Shown: positions 37,563-46,702, numbered from the stretch's first letter. The stretch: 64,000 bases of DNA from Micrococcaceae bacterium RIT 802 (GCA_016892645.1 JAFEMX010000014.1:35881-99880), one strand, 5' to 3'. Numbers and translations are program-made. The notes: generated by a model from the sequence alone, not told the origin.

Positions 37563-37648
37563 TGTTCGCTGCGCCGCCACGATGCTACGGTGGGCTCACG
37601 GACCCAGTAGTCACGCGGCGAAGGCGTCGCGTGGGAAGGAGTTTCCCC

Positions 37649-38788
37649 ATGGCCAATAGGGCAGGTTCCAGCGGAATTGATGCCACGTTGTTTCGACAGG
37701 AAGGCCCGTGGTGCACGGCCTTCGTAGATGCCTCGCTCGGTACGACGGCGGCACAGGAGGCCGCCGATCTCCTGCCCGACAAGGTCACCCAACTCCTAAA
37801 GAGCCAACAGGCCAGCGATGCCGATAGCGAGGCGATGCGTTCGGCGATGCGGCCCGCCGTGGGGCGTCCGGCCCCCGTTTCCCGTTTCGTGGCGGTCAGT
37901 GGCGGCAAGGTCGTGCTCGACGAGATCGTCCAGGGTGTCAGGACCCAGACGCCGCAGGTGGAGTGCAGCGAGTTCCCCAACCTTGTGCCACTGGCCCGGG
38001 CGCATGGTGGACAATTCCCCTACATCGTGGCCGAAGTCGGACGCGATGGCGGCGAGGTCCGCCTGCGGCACTCGGCGGTTGCAGGGGTCGCGGAGGAGTA
38101 CCGCATCGTCGGTGATCGGGAAGAAGCCCACCATGCCCGGCGCGTCCCGGGACGGTATGACGAATCCAGGAACCAGCATCAGACCACGGAGATCTGGCGG
38201 CAGAACGCCGACGAGATCGCCCGGCTCGTCGACGAGGTGGCACGCGATTCGCGGGCCCGGCTGGTGATCCTGTCCGGCGACACGAAGGCCCGCGAACTCG
38301 TACTATCACAACTGGCGGAACCCACGCGGGCCCTGGCGGTGACCCTCGACCAGCACACGCGGACCGGCGGCGCCGACCCTGCCGCTGTAGAAAAGGACAT
38401 CGAGGCGCGCGTGGCGCAACTGCTGGCCGACGACATCCGTGACCTTGCCGAGCGCATCGCCAACCAGGCCAACGCCCCCCAGCCGGGTGCGGTCCTGGGC
38501 ATCGACGAGGTGGTCTGGGCGCTGCAACAGGGCCAGGCGGGCACCGTCGTGGTCGCCGAATTCCAGGATGACCGTTCGCTGTTGGCCCTGGCCGGGGAAC
38601 CCTGGCTGGCCTCCGAGGACTCCGATGTCGAAGGGGCCGGCGCATTGGGATCGTGGCCAGCGCCCGAGGTCCTGTTGCGGGCCGTCGCCCTGACGGACGC
38701 CTCGATCCGCTACGTCCCCGCCGGCGTCCTGCCCGACGGAGCGGGCATCGCCGCCCTGCTGCGCTGGCCCAAGGGCGCGGCATCCTGA
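37649..38788 (+). CDS. baeRF-family protein (Rv2629-like, release-factor fold)
   Basis: The 379-residue product matches the Rv2629-like branch of the bacterial archaeo-eukaryotic release factor homologues. The C-terminal two thirds contain RLVILSGDTKARELVLSQL near residue 210 and the L7Ae-like region GAVLGIDEVVWALQQGQAGTVVV near 283, ending in GAGIAALLRWP. These proteins are thought to act on the ribosome during rescue or hibernation, by analogy; Rv2629 itself belongs to the dormancy regulon of M. tuberculosis. The usual GGQ loop is not apparent. ATG 37649 follows GGAAGGAG. Confidence 0.75.
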   Translation: MANRAGSSGIDATLFRQEGPWCTAFVDASLGTTAAQEAADLLPDKVTQLLKSQQASDADSEAMRSAMRPAVGRPAPVSRFVAVSGGKVVLDEIVQGVRTQTPQVECSEFPNLVPLARAHGGQFPYIVAEVGRDGGEVRLRHSAVAGVAEEYRIVGDREEAHHARRVPGRYDESRNQHQTTEIWRQNADEIARLVDEVARDSRARLVILSGDTKARELVLSQLAEPTRALAVTLDQHTRTGGADPAAVEKDIEARVAQLLADDIRDLAERIANQANAPQPGAVLGIDEVVWALQQGQAGTVVVAEFQDDRSLLALAGEPWLASEDSDVEGAGALGSWPAPEVLLRAVALTDASIRYVPAGVLPDGAGIAALLRWPKGAAS

Positions 38789-38805
38789 ACTGAGCCCGAC
38801 ACGAC

Positions 38806-38847
38806 GCGGCCGGGGGTTCGGTGGCAGGGCCACGACACCCCGGCCGC
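38806..38847. terminator. Bidirectional hairpin between convergent genes
   Basis: GCGGCCGGGG at 38806-38815 pairs with CCCCGGCCGC at 38838-38847. The stem lies between the convergent baeRF and zinc-binding lipoprotein genes, where a shared terminator is expected. Confidence 0.65.
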
Positions 38848-38895
38848 ATCGCATGTCGGCGCGGCCGGGACGTGTGAACCCTACCGGCGCCGGAC

Positions 38896-39870
38896 TCAGT
38901 CTTGGAGCGCCGACTGTATCGCGTCGATGTTCGAGCCCATCCAGCCCAGGTAGTCCGAGTCCTGCGGCAGTGTCTCGGTGAAGTCGACGACCGGGACGTT
39001 GGCCTTTTCGGCGTGGGTGCGGACGGTTTCCGTCTGCGGGCTGCTCGTCTGCGCGTTGTAGGCCAGCAGGGAGATCTCACCCGAGTCCAGCTTCTTTTCC
39101 AGGGTGTTCAGCGTCAGCGGGGAGACGTCGTTGCCTTCCTCGATGGCACCGCTGAATCCCTCGGGAGTGCCGTCGGAGAGCCCTGCGCCCTGCAGCAGGT
39201 AGTAGGGGACCGGCTCGGTCATCGCGTATTCGTTGCCCTTGGCCTCGGGGGCCAACGCCTTGAGCCGTTTCTCCAGTGCGTCCACCCCGTCCCCGAACTG
39301 CTTCGCGTTGGCGGTGAAGGTCTTTGCTTCTTCCGGTTTCAACTCACCCAGGTGCTTGGCCACCTCGGTGGCGACCGCTGCGGCCGTGGGCAGGTCGTAC
39401 CAGACGTGTTCGTTGAAGGCTGCGTGGTCGTGGCCTTCGTGCCCGGCTTCGGTTCCGTGATCGGTGTCCTCGTGGTCGTGGCCGTCGGCGGAGGACTCCT
39501 CCTCGGCGTGGGCGGCCTTCGAATAATCCACCGCGGTGATGATGTCGGCCTTGTCGGTTCCCAAGTCCTGGGTCAGCGTATCGATGAAGGCGTCGTAGCC
39601 CCCGCCGTTGGCCACGACCAGGTCCGCGTGGGAGAGCGTGAGCTTGTCCTGCGGCGTCGCCTCATAGGAGTGGGGATCCTGGGATGCCTTGTTGATGATC
39701 GACTCGACGGTGACCGAATCGCCGGCGACCTGGCGGACGATGTCACCGTAGGCACTGGTCGAGGCCACGACGGTCAGGGCATCGTCGCCATCCGAGGGTG
39801 CAGCGCCCGAACAGGCGGCTAGGCCGAGGCCCGCCAGGAGGACGGGGACGACGGCGAGACGGAATCGCAT
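38896..39870 (-). CDS. znuA: Zinc ABC transporter substrate-binding lipoprotein (ZnuA/AztC type)
   Basis: The 324-residue product has a lipoprotein signal ending LGLAACSG (Cys 20) and the cluster 9 metal-binding fold. A flexible His/Asp-rich loop (GHDHEDTDHGTEAGHEGHDH near residues 130-150) sits just before NEHVWYDLPTAAAVA, which holds a conserved ligand His; this loop is typical of zinc binders. NGGGYDAFI and TSSPQTETVRTHAEKANVPVV are family blocks. It captures Zn2+ outside the membrane for an ABC permease, but no permease or ATPase gene adjoins it. A Zur-like box lies 44 bases upstream. Confidence 0.88.
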   Translation of the reverse strand: MRFRLAVVPVLLAGLGLAACSGAAPSDGDDALTVVASTSAYGDIVRQVAGDSVTVESIINKASQDPHSYEATPQDKLTLSHADLVVANGGGYDAFIDTLTQDLGTDKADIITAVDYSKAAHAEEESSADGHDHEDTDHGTEAGHEGHDHAAFNEHVWYDLPTAAAVATEVAKHLGELKPEEAKTFTANAKQFGDGVDALEKRLKALAPEAKGNEYAMTEPVPYYLLQGAGLSDGTPEGFSGAIEEGNDVSPLTLNTLEKKLDSGEISLLAYNAQTSSPQTETVRTHAEKANVPVVDFTETLPQDSDYLGWMGSNIDAIQSALQD

Positions 39871-39908
39871 GGTGGCCTTTCAAGGATGGAGGCGGGAACC
39901 GTCACAGC

Positions 39909-41216
39909 CTATAGCAAATGAGAATCGTTTGCATCTTGAAGTGGATGCAGGTCGTCGACATCGACGATGGCGTCCTGATCACGGGTTGACTTGCCGGGCC
40001 GCCCCGAGCCGACGGCCTTGACCACCGCGACTGCCACCGCGGTGGTCACCGGGATGGCCAGGACGAGCCCGATCGATCCGATGAGGATGTGCGCGACCTC
40101 CTCTGCCATCTGCCCGGTCGTGAACGTGTCCAGCAGGGGGCGGTCATACAGGCTGACGAGCACCAGGACGGGCAATGCCGCGCCGGCGTAGGCGAACGCG
40201 ATCGTATATACCGTGGACGCGATGTGGTCCCGGCCGATGCGCATGGCCGCCGTGAAGAGCGCCCGGGCCGAGGAACCGGGGGCCAGCTCCGCGAGCTCCC
40301 AAACAGCCGATGACTGGGTGATCGTCACGTCGTTGAGCACGCCGAGGCCGGCGATCAGCAGCCCGCACAACAGCAGCCCCGACAGGCTCAATTCCGGAAC
40401 CGTGGTCGAGAGGGTGTAACTGCTCTCGTCGCCGACCCCCGTGAGATAGGCGGCATCGGACACCCAAACGGCCAGCAGGACGGTGACCGCGAGGCCAAAA
40501 AGGGTGCCGAGCAGGGCCGTCGAGGTCCTCGCCGAGAATCCGTGGGCAAAATAGAGGGCGGCGAACATGATCACGGTCGCGCTGACGAGTGCCACCAGCA
40601 GCGGTGGCCGGCCGTCGACCAGGGCCGGGAGCATGAAGTACCCGATGAACGCGAAACCGCCAACCAGGCCCAGCAGGGCGCGGAAACCCCTCCACCGGGC
40701 GACCAGGCAGACCACGAGCGCATAGGCGACGGCGAGCAGCAGCAGCGGGACGGTCCTGACGAAGTCGACGAAGACGTAGGGGGCGGCGATGGCGCTGGAC
40801 GCCTGGTGCAGGTCCAGATAGCGGATCTGGTCACCGGGCTGCAGTGGACGTGAGGCGACGGTTTCCGGAGGGACCTCCACGGGCACGGCGGCACTTCCGC
40901 CCCGGGGGACGACATAGGAGACCTGGCAGGAGAGTTCCTTGCCCCCGGCTTCCGCCATGCCCTTCGACGACGGGCAGGTCTCCTCCACCGTGCGCTCCAC
41001 CGTCCCGGTCTCCATCGCCACCCCGGTGGCCACACCGTAGGGGTCGCCGAGCGAGACCCGGTCGGACGACGGGCCGGGCCACAGCAGGAACGTGCCGACC
41101 ACGGCGGCCAGCGCCGCCGGGACGAGCAGCACCGCCAAGAGGAGATGGGCACGGCGGCGTCGACGGGGGTCGGCCAGGATCTGGACGTCGGATGCGTGGG
41201 AATGGCTGCCGCCCAT
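39909..41216 (-). CDS. YibE/F-family multi-pass membrane protein
   Basis: The 435-residue product has one N-terminal membrane helix, an extracytoplasmic domain of about 100 residues with two cysteines (EETCPSSKG and KELSCQVSY), and then seven or eight helices. SGLLLCGLLIAGLGVLNDVTITQSSAVWELAE is a YibE/F signature. The biochemical role of this family is not established. The last 20 or so bases of the gene overlap the Zur-like box of the downstream zinc-binding lipoprotein. A histidine-containing N-terminus (MGGSHSHASD) is a weak hint of metal contact. Confidence 0.85.
   Translation of the reverse strand: MGGSHSHASDVQILADPRRRRRAHLLLAVLLVPAALAAVVGTFLLWPGPSSDRVSLGDPYGVATGVAMETGTVERTVEETCPSSKGMAEAGGKELSCQVSYVVPRGGSAAVPVEVPPETVASRPLQPGDQIRYLDLHQASSAIAAPYVFVDFVRTVPLLLLAVAYALVVCLVARWRGFRALLGLVGGFAFIGYFMLPALVDGRPPLLVALVSATVIMFAALYFAHGFSARTSTALLGTLFGLAVTVLLAVWVSDAAYLTGVGDESSYTLSTTVPELSLSGLLLCGLLIAGLGVLNDVTITQSSAVWELAELAPGSSARALFTAAMRIGRDHIASTVYTIAFAYAGAALPVLVLVSLYDRPLLDTFTTGQMAEEVAHILIGSIGLVLAIPVTTAVAVAVVKAVGSGRPGKSTRDQDAIVDVDDLHPLQDANDSHLL
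39914..39932. promoter_or_regulatory. Candidate Zur box upstream of the zinc-binding lipoprotein gene
   Basis: GCAAATGAGAATCGTTTGC is an imperfect palindrome with outer arms GCAAA/TTTGC and the TGAGAAT half-site expected for Zur-type boxes (compare TGAAAATCATTTTCA). A similar box stands before the AztD-like gene at 48923. It lies inside the 3' end of the YibE/F gene. Confidence 0.65.
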
Positions 41217-41305
41217 GGGGCTCCTTCAACGGGAACGGTGCAGTGCCGGGGCCGGCCACCGTCCACCAGTCTAGGGAATCCGATCCGTGCCGGCGCCCCG
41301 GGTCC

Positions 41306-42709
41306 TCAGGACTCCAGCTCCTCCGGACGGTCCAGGATCGGCGTTCGGCCGTGGGACCGGCCCCACCACCAGTTCACCAGCCACAAGATCACGCCCAGTC
41401 CGATCATGACGGCCGCGATCTGGTATTCGATGGGGTCCTGGGCCCACGGGCCCACCAGGAACAGGCAGGTCAGCACGCCCAGATACGGCAGGATCCTGGG
41501 GGCCCTGAAGTGCTCGCGGTCCACCGGCCGACGGCGGAGCACAATCACCGAAATGTTGACGACGGTGAAGACGCACAGCAGGAGCAACGCCGTGGTCCCG
41601 CCCAGCGCCTTGACCGAGTCCTCGCCCATGAAGTTGGTGACCACGGTGATCAGGGCAAAGGCGATGACCGTCGTGAAGATGATCGAGGTCCAGGGGGAGC
41701 GGCGGCGGTGGTGGACCTTGCCCAGGAACCTCGGCAGGACACCCTGGCGGGACATGCCGTAGAGCAGGCGGCTGGCCATCAGCATGTTGATCAACGCCGT
41801 GTTCGCCACCGCGAACATCGACAGGAAGGGGTAGACGGCGTCCACCGGCAGCCCCGGGGCACCGACGGCGACGACGTCCAGCAGCGGCGTGGGGCTTGCC
41901 GAGAGCTGCCCGACGGGCACCAGGGCCACGGCGATGACCGAGACCAGCACGTAGATGACGGCCGTGATCCCCAGACCGGTCAACATGACCCTGGGGAAGT
42001 GCTTGACGGGGTCGCGGGTTTCCTCGGCCATGTTCACCGAATCCTCGAAGCCCACCATCGAGAAGAACGCCAGCGACGTCGCCGCGGACAAGGCCAGGAA
42101 CACGCCCTTGTCGTCCGGCGTCTCGAAGACCATCGCCCGGCTGAAGTCTGCATTTCCCCGGGACACGGCCCAGAACCCGACGACGATCACGATCAACAGG
42201 CCGCTGAACTCCACCAGGGTCAGGACCACGTTGAGCTTGACCGATTCGCTGACCCCACGGAAGTTGACCACCGCGAGCAACGCCATGAAGGCCAGCGCTA
42301 TCCAGGTGACCGCCGTCTGGTCCCACTGCAGGTTGAACCCGGCGATGAAGTTCTCGCCCAGGAACTTGGCGGCCGTCGAAGCCGATGTGATGCCGGAGCT
42401 CAACACGGCGAAGGCGACGAGGAAGGTGACGAAGTGGATCCCGAAGGCCTTGTGCGCATACAGTGCCGCGCCCGCGGCCTGGGGGTACTTGGTGACCATC
42501 TCCAGGTAGGAGAATGCGGAGATGGCCGCGACCAGGAAGGCCACCATCAACGGAAGCCAGGCGGCCCCGCCGATCTCCCCGGCGACTTCGCCCGTCAGCG
42601 CGTAGATCCCCGTGCCCAGGATGTCCCCGAGGATGAACAGGAGCAGGAGCTTCGGCCCGATCGTCCGCTTGAGTTCCGGTTGCCCGTCCGTGGTGGTCGA
42701 GGTGGACAT
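41306..42709 (-). CDS. APC-superfamily amino acid permease
   Basis: The 467-residue membrane protein has about twelve helices. LLLFILGDILGTGIYALTGEVAG is the unwound helix 1 region of APC permeases, and FSYLEMVTKYPQAAGAALYAHKAFG is the helix 2-3 region. ATSLAFFSMVGFEDSVNMAEE is the helix 6 block with the conserved GFE. It probably imports an amino acid or amine, type unknown. The chosen ATG at 42709 has GGAGAG upstream; longer starts are unlikely. It is a monocistronic-looking gene on the minus strand. Confidence 0.88.
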   Translation of the reverse strand: MSTSTTTDGQPELKRTIGPKLLLLFILGDILGTGIYALTGEVAGEIGGAAWLPLMVAFLVAAISAFSYLEMVTKYPQAAGAALYAHKAFGIHFVTFLVAFAVLSSGITSASTAAKFLGENFIAGFNLQWDQTAVTWIALAFMALLAVVNFRGVSESVKLNVVLTLVEFSGLLIVIVVGFWAVSRGNADFSRAMVFETPDDKGVFLALSAATSLAFFSMVGFEDSVNMAEETRDPVKHFPRVMLTGLGITAVIYVLVSVIAVALVPVGQLSASPTPLLDVVAVGAPGLPVDAVYPFLSMFAVANTALINMLMASRLLYGMSRQGVLPRFLGKVHHRRRSPWTSIIFTTVIAFALITVVTNFMGEDSVKALGGTTALLLLCVFTVVNISVIVLRRRPVDREHFRAPRILPYLGVLTCLFLVGPWAQDPIEYQIAAVMIGLGVILWLVNWWWGRSHGRTPILDRPEELES

Positions 42710-42959
42710 GGTTGCTCTCCGTCCCTGGGGGTGATGCGGTGGCGTCCGCGCAAGGCCGGCCGGCAGGGGTGCGCCGGTCATCATGTGACTTGCGCGCGGA
42801 TCGATTTCACTTGGACGTCAACCCTACAGGTGCACCCTGCGCGGGACCGGACATTGCCGCACGGCTACGCCGGCGACATGGAGCAATCGTCGGCGCAGGA
42901 CACGACGTGACGATGGCTGTCCTCCTGCATTCCGTGTCGAAGCCGTCCCCATCCGGGGC

Positions 42960-44912
42960 TCAGCCGCTGCCATAGGGCCGACGCACGTCCGAGCGCCGGT
43001 CATCGGCAGCTGACCAGTCGGCAATCCACGGGCCGGTGCCCTCGGAGGCGTCGACGATGCCTTCCTCCGCCCAGGCGTAGTCGCCGGCCAGCACCCGGCG
43101 CGCCACGGCGGCATCGCCGTCGTCCGTGTTGTCCCACAGGTCGGCGAAGAGGTGCTCAACGCGTCCGCGCGACTGCCGGCAGAAGGCCTCGGCGAGCTCC
43201 CGTGCGGCGTCGGCATGCCCCGGGTCGGTGGCCCGCAGCAACTCCACCCGGGAGACACAGGCCGACATCGCGAACAGCTCGGCCCCGATGTCCACCACCC
43301 GCCCCAGGAACACCTGGCGCGTCTCCAACCCCGCCTGCCAGCGGGCCATGCCGGCGAAGGTATGCCGGGCCAGCCGCCGGCTGGCGCGTTCGACATAGCG
43401 CAGATGGGTGCCCAGGGAGCCGGCACCCGAGTACGACGTCGGCACCAGGCCCGGTCCCGTGGCCAGCGTGGGCAGCCACTTGGCATAGAAGCCGGAGGCC
43501 CCGGCCGCCGCACGTGCCTTCTCCGCGAGGGTCGCATCGGCCCGGGCCAGGTCGCCGGCGGCCCTCAGGTGGGCGTCGACCGCCTCCCGGGCGATGAGCA
43601 GGTGCATGATCTCCGTCGACCCCTCGAAGATCCGGTTGATGCGCAGGTCCCGCAGCAGCTGTTCGGCCGCCACGGCTCGTTCGCCGCGCGCGGCCAGTGA
43701 ATCGGCGGTCTCGTAGCCGCGTCCACCGCGGATCTGGACCAGGTCGTCGGCGATCCGGCAGGCCATCTCGCTGCAGAAGAGCTTGGCCAGTGCCGCCTCG
43801 ATCCTCACGTCCTTCATCCCGGCATCGGCCAGGGCGGCGGAGAGCTCGAACACCGACTCCACGGCGAACGACGTGGCGGCGATGAACGCGATCTTGGACG
43901 CCACCGCCTGGTGCTTGCCGACCGGGCGGCCCCATTGGACGCGTTCGGCGGACCACTCGCGGGCGATCTTGAGGCTCCATTTCCCGGCGGCTGCGCACAG
44001 CGCGGGGATGGACAGGCGGCCGGTGTTCAGCGTGCTCAACGCGATCTTCAGCCCCTGGCCCTCGCGGCCCAGCAGGTTCTCCGCCGGCACGCGGACCCGG
44101 TGGAAGCGGGTGACGCCGTTCTCGATGCCGCGCAGGCCCATGAAGGCGTTGCGGTTCTCGACCACCAGGCCCTCGCTGTCGGCCTCGACGACGAACGCGC
44201 TGATCCCGCCGCGTTCCTCCGTTCCATCCGGGCCGACATGGGGCAGCACCCGTGCCATCACCACGACCAGGTCGGCGACGGCCCCGTTGGTCGTCCACAA
44301 CTTGGCCCCCTCGAGCACATAGGACTTCCCGTCGGCGGAGCGCTCCGCCGTCGTGCCCAGCCGGGCCGGGTCCGAACCGACGTCGTTCTCGGTGAGCAGG
44401 AACGCGGTGATCGCCCCCGCGGCACAGCGCGGCAGGAACCGCTGCTTCTGCTCCGCGTTGCCGAACATCTTCACGGGCTCGGGCACGCCGATCGACTGGT
44501 GGGCCGAGACCAGCGCCCCGATGCTCGGGCTGATCGATCCGAGCAGCATCAACGCCCGGCCGTAGTAGGCCAGCGTCAGGCCGAGGCCGCCGTACTCGGT
44601 GGGGATCTTCATGCCGAAGACCCCCACCTCGGCCATGGCGCGGATGTAGTCGTCGGGGATGCGGGCCCCGCGTTCGATCAGCCGCCCGTCAAAGTGCTCG
44701 ACGGCGGCACGCAGCTTGTCCAGGAAGGCCTCCCCGCGTGCCTGGTCCTCGGGGGAGGAACGCGGATGCGGGTGGATGAGCCCGAAGTCGGTGCGGCCCA
44801 GATAGAGGCCCTGGGCGAAGCTGGGGCGGGCGTCGCCGGTGTCGCGGGCGGCCTCGGCCACCGCCCGGGCGGTCTTCTCGTCGATCGTCGTGCGTGCGCT
44901 GGTGGCGTCCAT
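42960..44912 (-). CDS. Acyl-CoA dehydrogenase, long form
   Basis: The 650-residue flavoprotein has the acyl-CoA dehydrogenase core. Helical N-domain: MKIPTEYGGLGLTLAYYGRA. Flavin/substrate region: FLLTENDVGSDPARL and GAKLWTTNGAVADLVVV. C-domain: QIRGGRGYETADSLAARGE and RIFEGSTEIMHLLIAREAV, with a Glu at the usual catalytic position of the EGSTEI loop. A further 150-residue C-terminal extension makes it as long as VLCAD/ACAD9-type enzymes. Likely substrate is a fatty or branched acyl-CoA. It is divergent from a MarR regulator that probably controls it. No electron-transfer flavoprotein gene is nearby. Confidence 0.88.
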   Translation of the reverse strand: MDATSARTTIDEKTARAVAEAARDTGDARPSFAQGLYLGRTDFGLIHPHPRSSPEDQARGEAFLDKLRAAVEHFDGRLIERGARIPDDYIRAMAEVGVFGMKIPTEYGGLGLTLAYYGRALMLLGSISPSIGALVSAHQSIGVPEPVKMFGNAEQKQRFLPRCAAGAITAFLLTENDVGSDPARLGTTAERSADGKSYVLEGAKLWTTNGAVADLVVVMARVLPHVGPDGTEERGGISAFVVEADSEGLVVENRNAFMGLRGIENGVTRFHRVRVPAENLLGREGQGLKIALSTLNTGRLSIPALCAAAGKWSLKIAREWSAERVQWGRPVGKHQAVASKIAFIAATSFAVESVFELSAALADAGMKDVRIEAALAKLFCSEMACRIADDLVQIRGGRGYETADSLAARGERAVAAEQLLRDLRINRIFEGSTEIMHLLIAREAVDAHLRAAGDLARADATLAEKARAAAGASGFYAKWLPTLATGPGLVPTSYSGAGSLGTHLRYVERASRRLARHTFAGMARWQAGLETRQVFLGRVVDIGAELFAMSACVSRVELLRATDPGHADAARELAEAFCRQSRGRVEHLFADLWDNTDDGDAAVARRVLAGDYAWAEEGIVDASEGTGPWIADWSAADDRRSDVRRPYGSG

Positions 44913-45072
44913 GGACACTCCCTGGGACCTCGACGTGCCGCGGGCCGCGCGGTGGCAGGCACCGGGGCCTGCCGCGGGACGGTGGCCCACACGCTGTCCC
45001 CCAAGGCTACGCTGTCGGTGCAAGGGGGTGCGGGTGGTCTTGCCCACAGCGGCGTTGTCGCCGGAATCACCT

Positions 45073-45098
45073 GAAACTTCATGTGACATCATGGTTTC
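45073..45098. promoter_or_regulatory. Candidate MarR operator overlapping the regulator's start
   Basis: GAAAC at 45073-45077 and GTTTC at 45094-45098 flank a perfect palindrome, ATGT-G-ACAT, at 45081-45089. It lies between the divergent acyl-CoA dehydrogenase and MarR genes and overlaps the first possible MarR ATG, which would suit autorepression. Confidence 0.45.
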
Positions 45099-45573
45099 CA
45101 TGACCGATACCCGCTGGCTTTCGCCCGAGGAACGCGAGTGCTGGCTGGCACTGATCTCCGTATCGATGCAGTTGCCGAGCCTGCTCGACAGCGAGCTGCA
45201 CCGCCAGGCACGGATCACGCTCTTCGACTACAACGTGCTGGCCATGCTCTCCGAGGCCGACGACCACCTGCTGCCCATGAGCGAACTGGCCGGGCGGACC
45301 AACGCCTCGCTGTCCCGCCTGAGCCACGTGGTGAAGAAGCTCGAGGGCCGCGGCTGGGTCGAACGCACGCAGAGCCCCGTGGACGCACGCGTCACCGTGG
45401 CCCACCTGCGTGACGCCGGGATGGAGATGCTGATCGGCCTGGCCCCGGAACACGTGAACTCGGTGCGCCGGATCGTCTTCGACGGGTTGGACCAGGAAGA
45501 CGTGCAGGACCTGGCCCGCATCGGCCGCAAGCTGGTCGGACGCATGGACCCGGAGCACTGGATCCTGCGTTGA
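45091..45573 (+). CDS. MarR-family transcriptional regulator
   Basis: The 160-residue product has the MarR winged helix: ITLFDYNVLAMLSEADDH, MSELAGRTNASLSRLSHVVKKLEGRGWVER and the wing motif QSPVDARVTVAHLRDAG. Start may be ATG 45091 or ATG 45100; the putative operator overlaps the first, so the second is attractive. It is divergent from the long acyl-CoA dehydrogenase, suggesting a repressor of that gene responding to an acyl-CoA or aromatic ligand. This is inferred from context. Confidence 0.87.
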   Translation: MVSMTDTRWLSPEERECWLALISVSMQLPSLLDSELHRQARITLFDYNVLAMLSEADDHLLPMSELAGRTNASLSRLSHVVKKLEGRGWVERTQSPVDARVTVAHLRDAGMEMLIGLAPEHVNSVRRIVFDGLDQEDVQDLARIGRKLVGRMDPEHWILR

Positions 45574-45986
45574 CCTGTGTGGCGGCGAGCCGGCCCCGGA
45601 AGGGGGCATCGGCGTCGTACCCTGCGTTTGGTGTTCGGCCCCCCGGCGTTCTAGGATGGTAACGCGTTAAGTCACGTGCCCGTTGTGGTGTGCTCCGACA
45701 GGAGCGGATCGCGTCGGGGGCGTGGTTGCCCGTAAACCGAATAACGCGGACCGACCGAGTAGGGAAAAATGCTCAACCGGAACGCTGTATTCACCGTTCT
45801 TTTCTTTCGCGCAAGTAAGGCGCTTCGGTTGGTTCTCACCCAGCCTGGTTACCTTCGCACGTCGCAGTAATTCACGGTGTCACAACTGGTGGCGGGACTC
45901 TTCAACGCAGGTTCAGAGGCAGCAACACCGCGCTGTGATCTGTTTTATCGAGTACCGCCAATATTTACTACTACTGAGGAGTGATC
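45574..45986 (+). other. Long leader of the rpmB-rpmG-rpsN cluster, no gene seen
   Basis: The 413 bases before rpmB hold no convincing gene. The stretch from about 45740 to 45985 is distinctly less GC-rich than the surroundings. I looked for a Zur box of the type found at 39914 and 48923 and did not see one, although weaker variants would be missed. The promoter of the ribosomal cluster should lie here. Confidence 0.5.
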
Positions 45987-46223
45987 ATGGCAGCTGTATG
46001 CCAGGTGACAGGTGCAGTTCCGGGATTCGGACACAGCATCTCCCACTCGCACCGCCGCAACAAGCGTCGGTTCGACCCGAACATCCAGAAGAAGCGCTAC
46101 TGGGTTCCGTCCCTGCGCCGCAATGTCACGCTGACGCTGTCGGCCAAGGGCATCAAGACCATCGACGTCCGCGGCATCGACCGCGTTGTCGGCGACCTGC
46201 TGGCGAAGGGTGTGAAGCTCTAA
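45987..46223 (+). CDS. rpmB: Ribosomal protein bL28, zinc-free type
   Basis: The 78-residue product is large-subunit protein L28 ([28 protein letters not shown] and [17 protein letters not shown] blocks). The zinc-binding form has paired cysteines at both ends; this one retains a single Cys at position 5, so it cannot form the zinc ribbon. GAGGAG stands upstream of the ATG. It starts a tight cluster with rpmG (one base apart) and rpsN. Confidence 0.93.
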   Translation: MAAVCQVTGAVPGFGHSISHSHRRNKRRFDPNIQKKRYWVPSLRRNVTLTLSAKGIKTIDVRGIDRVVGDLLAKGVKL

Positions 46224-46224
46224 C

Positions 46225-46392
46225 ATGGCAAAAGCACAGGATGTACGCCCCATCATCAAGCTGAAGTCGACTGCCGGGACCGGGTTCACCTACGTGACCC
46301 GCAAGAACCGTCGTAACAACCCGGACCGCATGGTCCTGAAGAAGTACGACCCGGTGGTCCGCAAGCACGTCGAATTCCGAGAGGAGCGCTAA
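46225..46392 (+). CDS. rpmG: Ribosomal protein bL33, zinc-free type
   Basis: The 55-residue product is L33, recognisable from [19 protein letters not shown] and [19 protein letters not shown] with the C-terminal HVEFREER. It contains no cysteine at all, so it is the zinc-independent paralogue. It starts one base after the rpmB stop and ends four bases before rpsN, so the three are translated together. Such paralogues commonly replace zinc-binding copies when zinc is scarce. Confidence 0.94.
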   Translation: MAKAQDVRPIIKLKSTAGTGFTYVTRKNRRNNPDRMVLKKYDPVVRKHVEFREER

Positions 46393-46396
46393 ACAC

Positions 46397-46702
46397 ATGG
46401 CTAAGAAGTCCAAGATTGCTCGCAACGAGCAGCGCAAGGTCATCGTGGAGCGCTACGCCGCGAAGCGTGCCGAGCTGAAGAAGACCCTGGTCGACGAGAC
46501 CGCAACCGACGAGGCACGCGAGGAGGCCCGCCTGGGCCTGCAGAAGCTGCCCCGCAACGCCTCGCCGATCCGCGTGCGCAACCGCGACTCGATCGACGGC
46601 CGCCCGCGCGGCACGCTGCAGAAGTTCGGGATCTCCCGTGTCCGCTTCCGCGACATGGCCCACCGCGGCGAACTTCCGGGCATCACCAAGTCGTCCTGGT
46701 AG
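46397..46702 (+). CDS. rpsN: Ribosomal protein uS14, long zinc-free type
   Basis: The 101-residue product is the long form of S14: [20 protein letters not shown] at the start, [20 protein letters not shown] in the middle and [17 protein letters not shown] at the end. The short zinc-ribbon form has about 61 residues with four cysteines; this protein has none. Together with cysteine-poor L28 and L33 it forms a zinc-sparing set. It is followed by a strong terminator hairpin. Confidence 0.95.
   Translation: MAKKSKIARNEQRKVIVERYAAKRAELKKTLVDETATDEAREEARLGLQKLPRNASPIRVRNRDSIDGRPRGTLQKFGISRVRFRDMAHRGELPGITKSSW

Noticed and set aside
45574..45986. A Zur box before rpmB
   Set aside because: I looked for TGAGAAT-type half-sites with an inverted partner and found none convincing.
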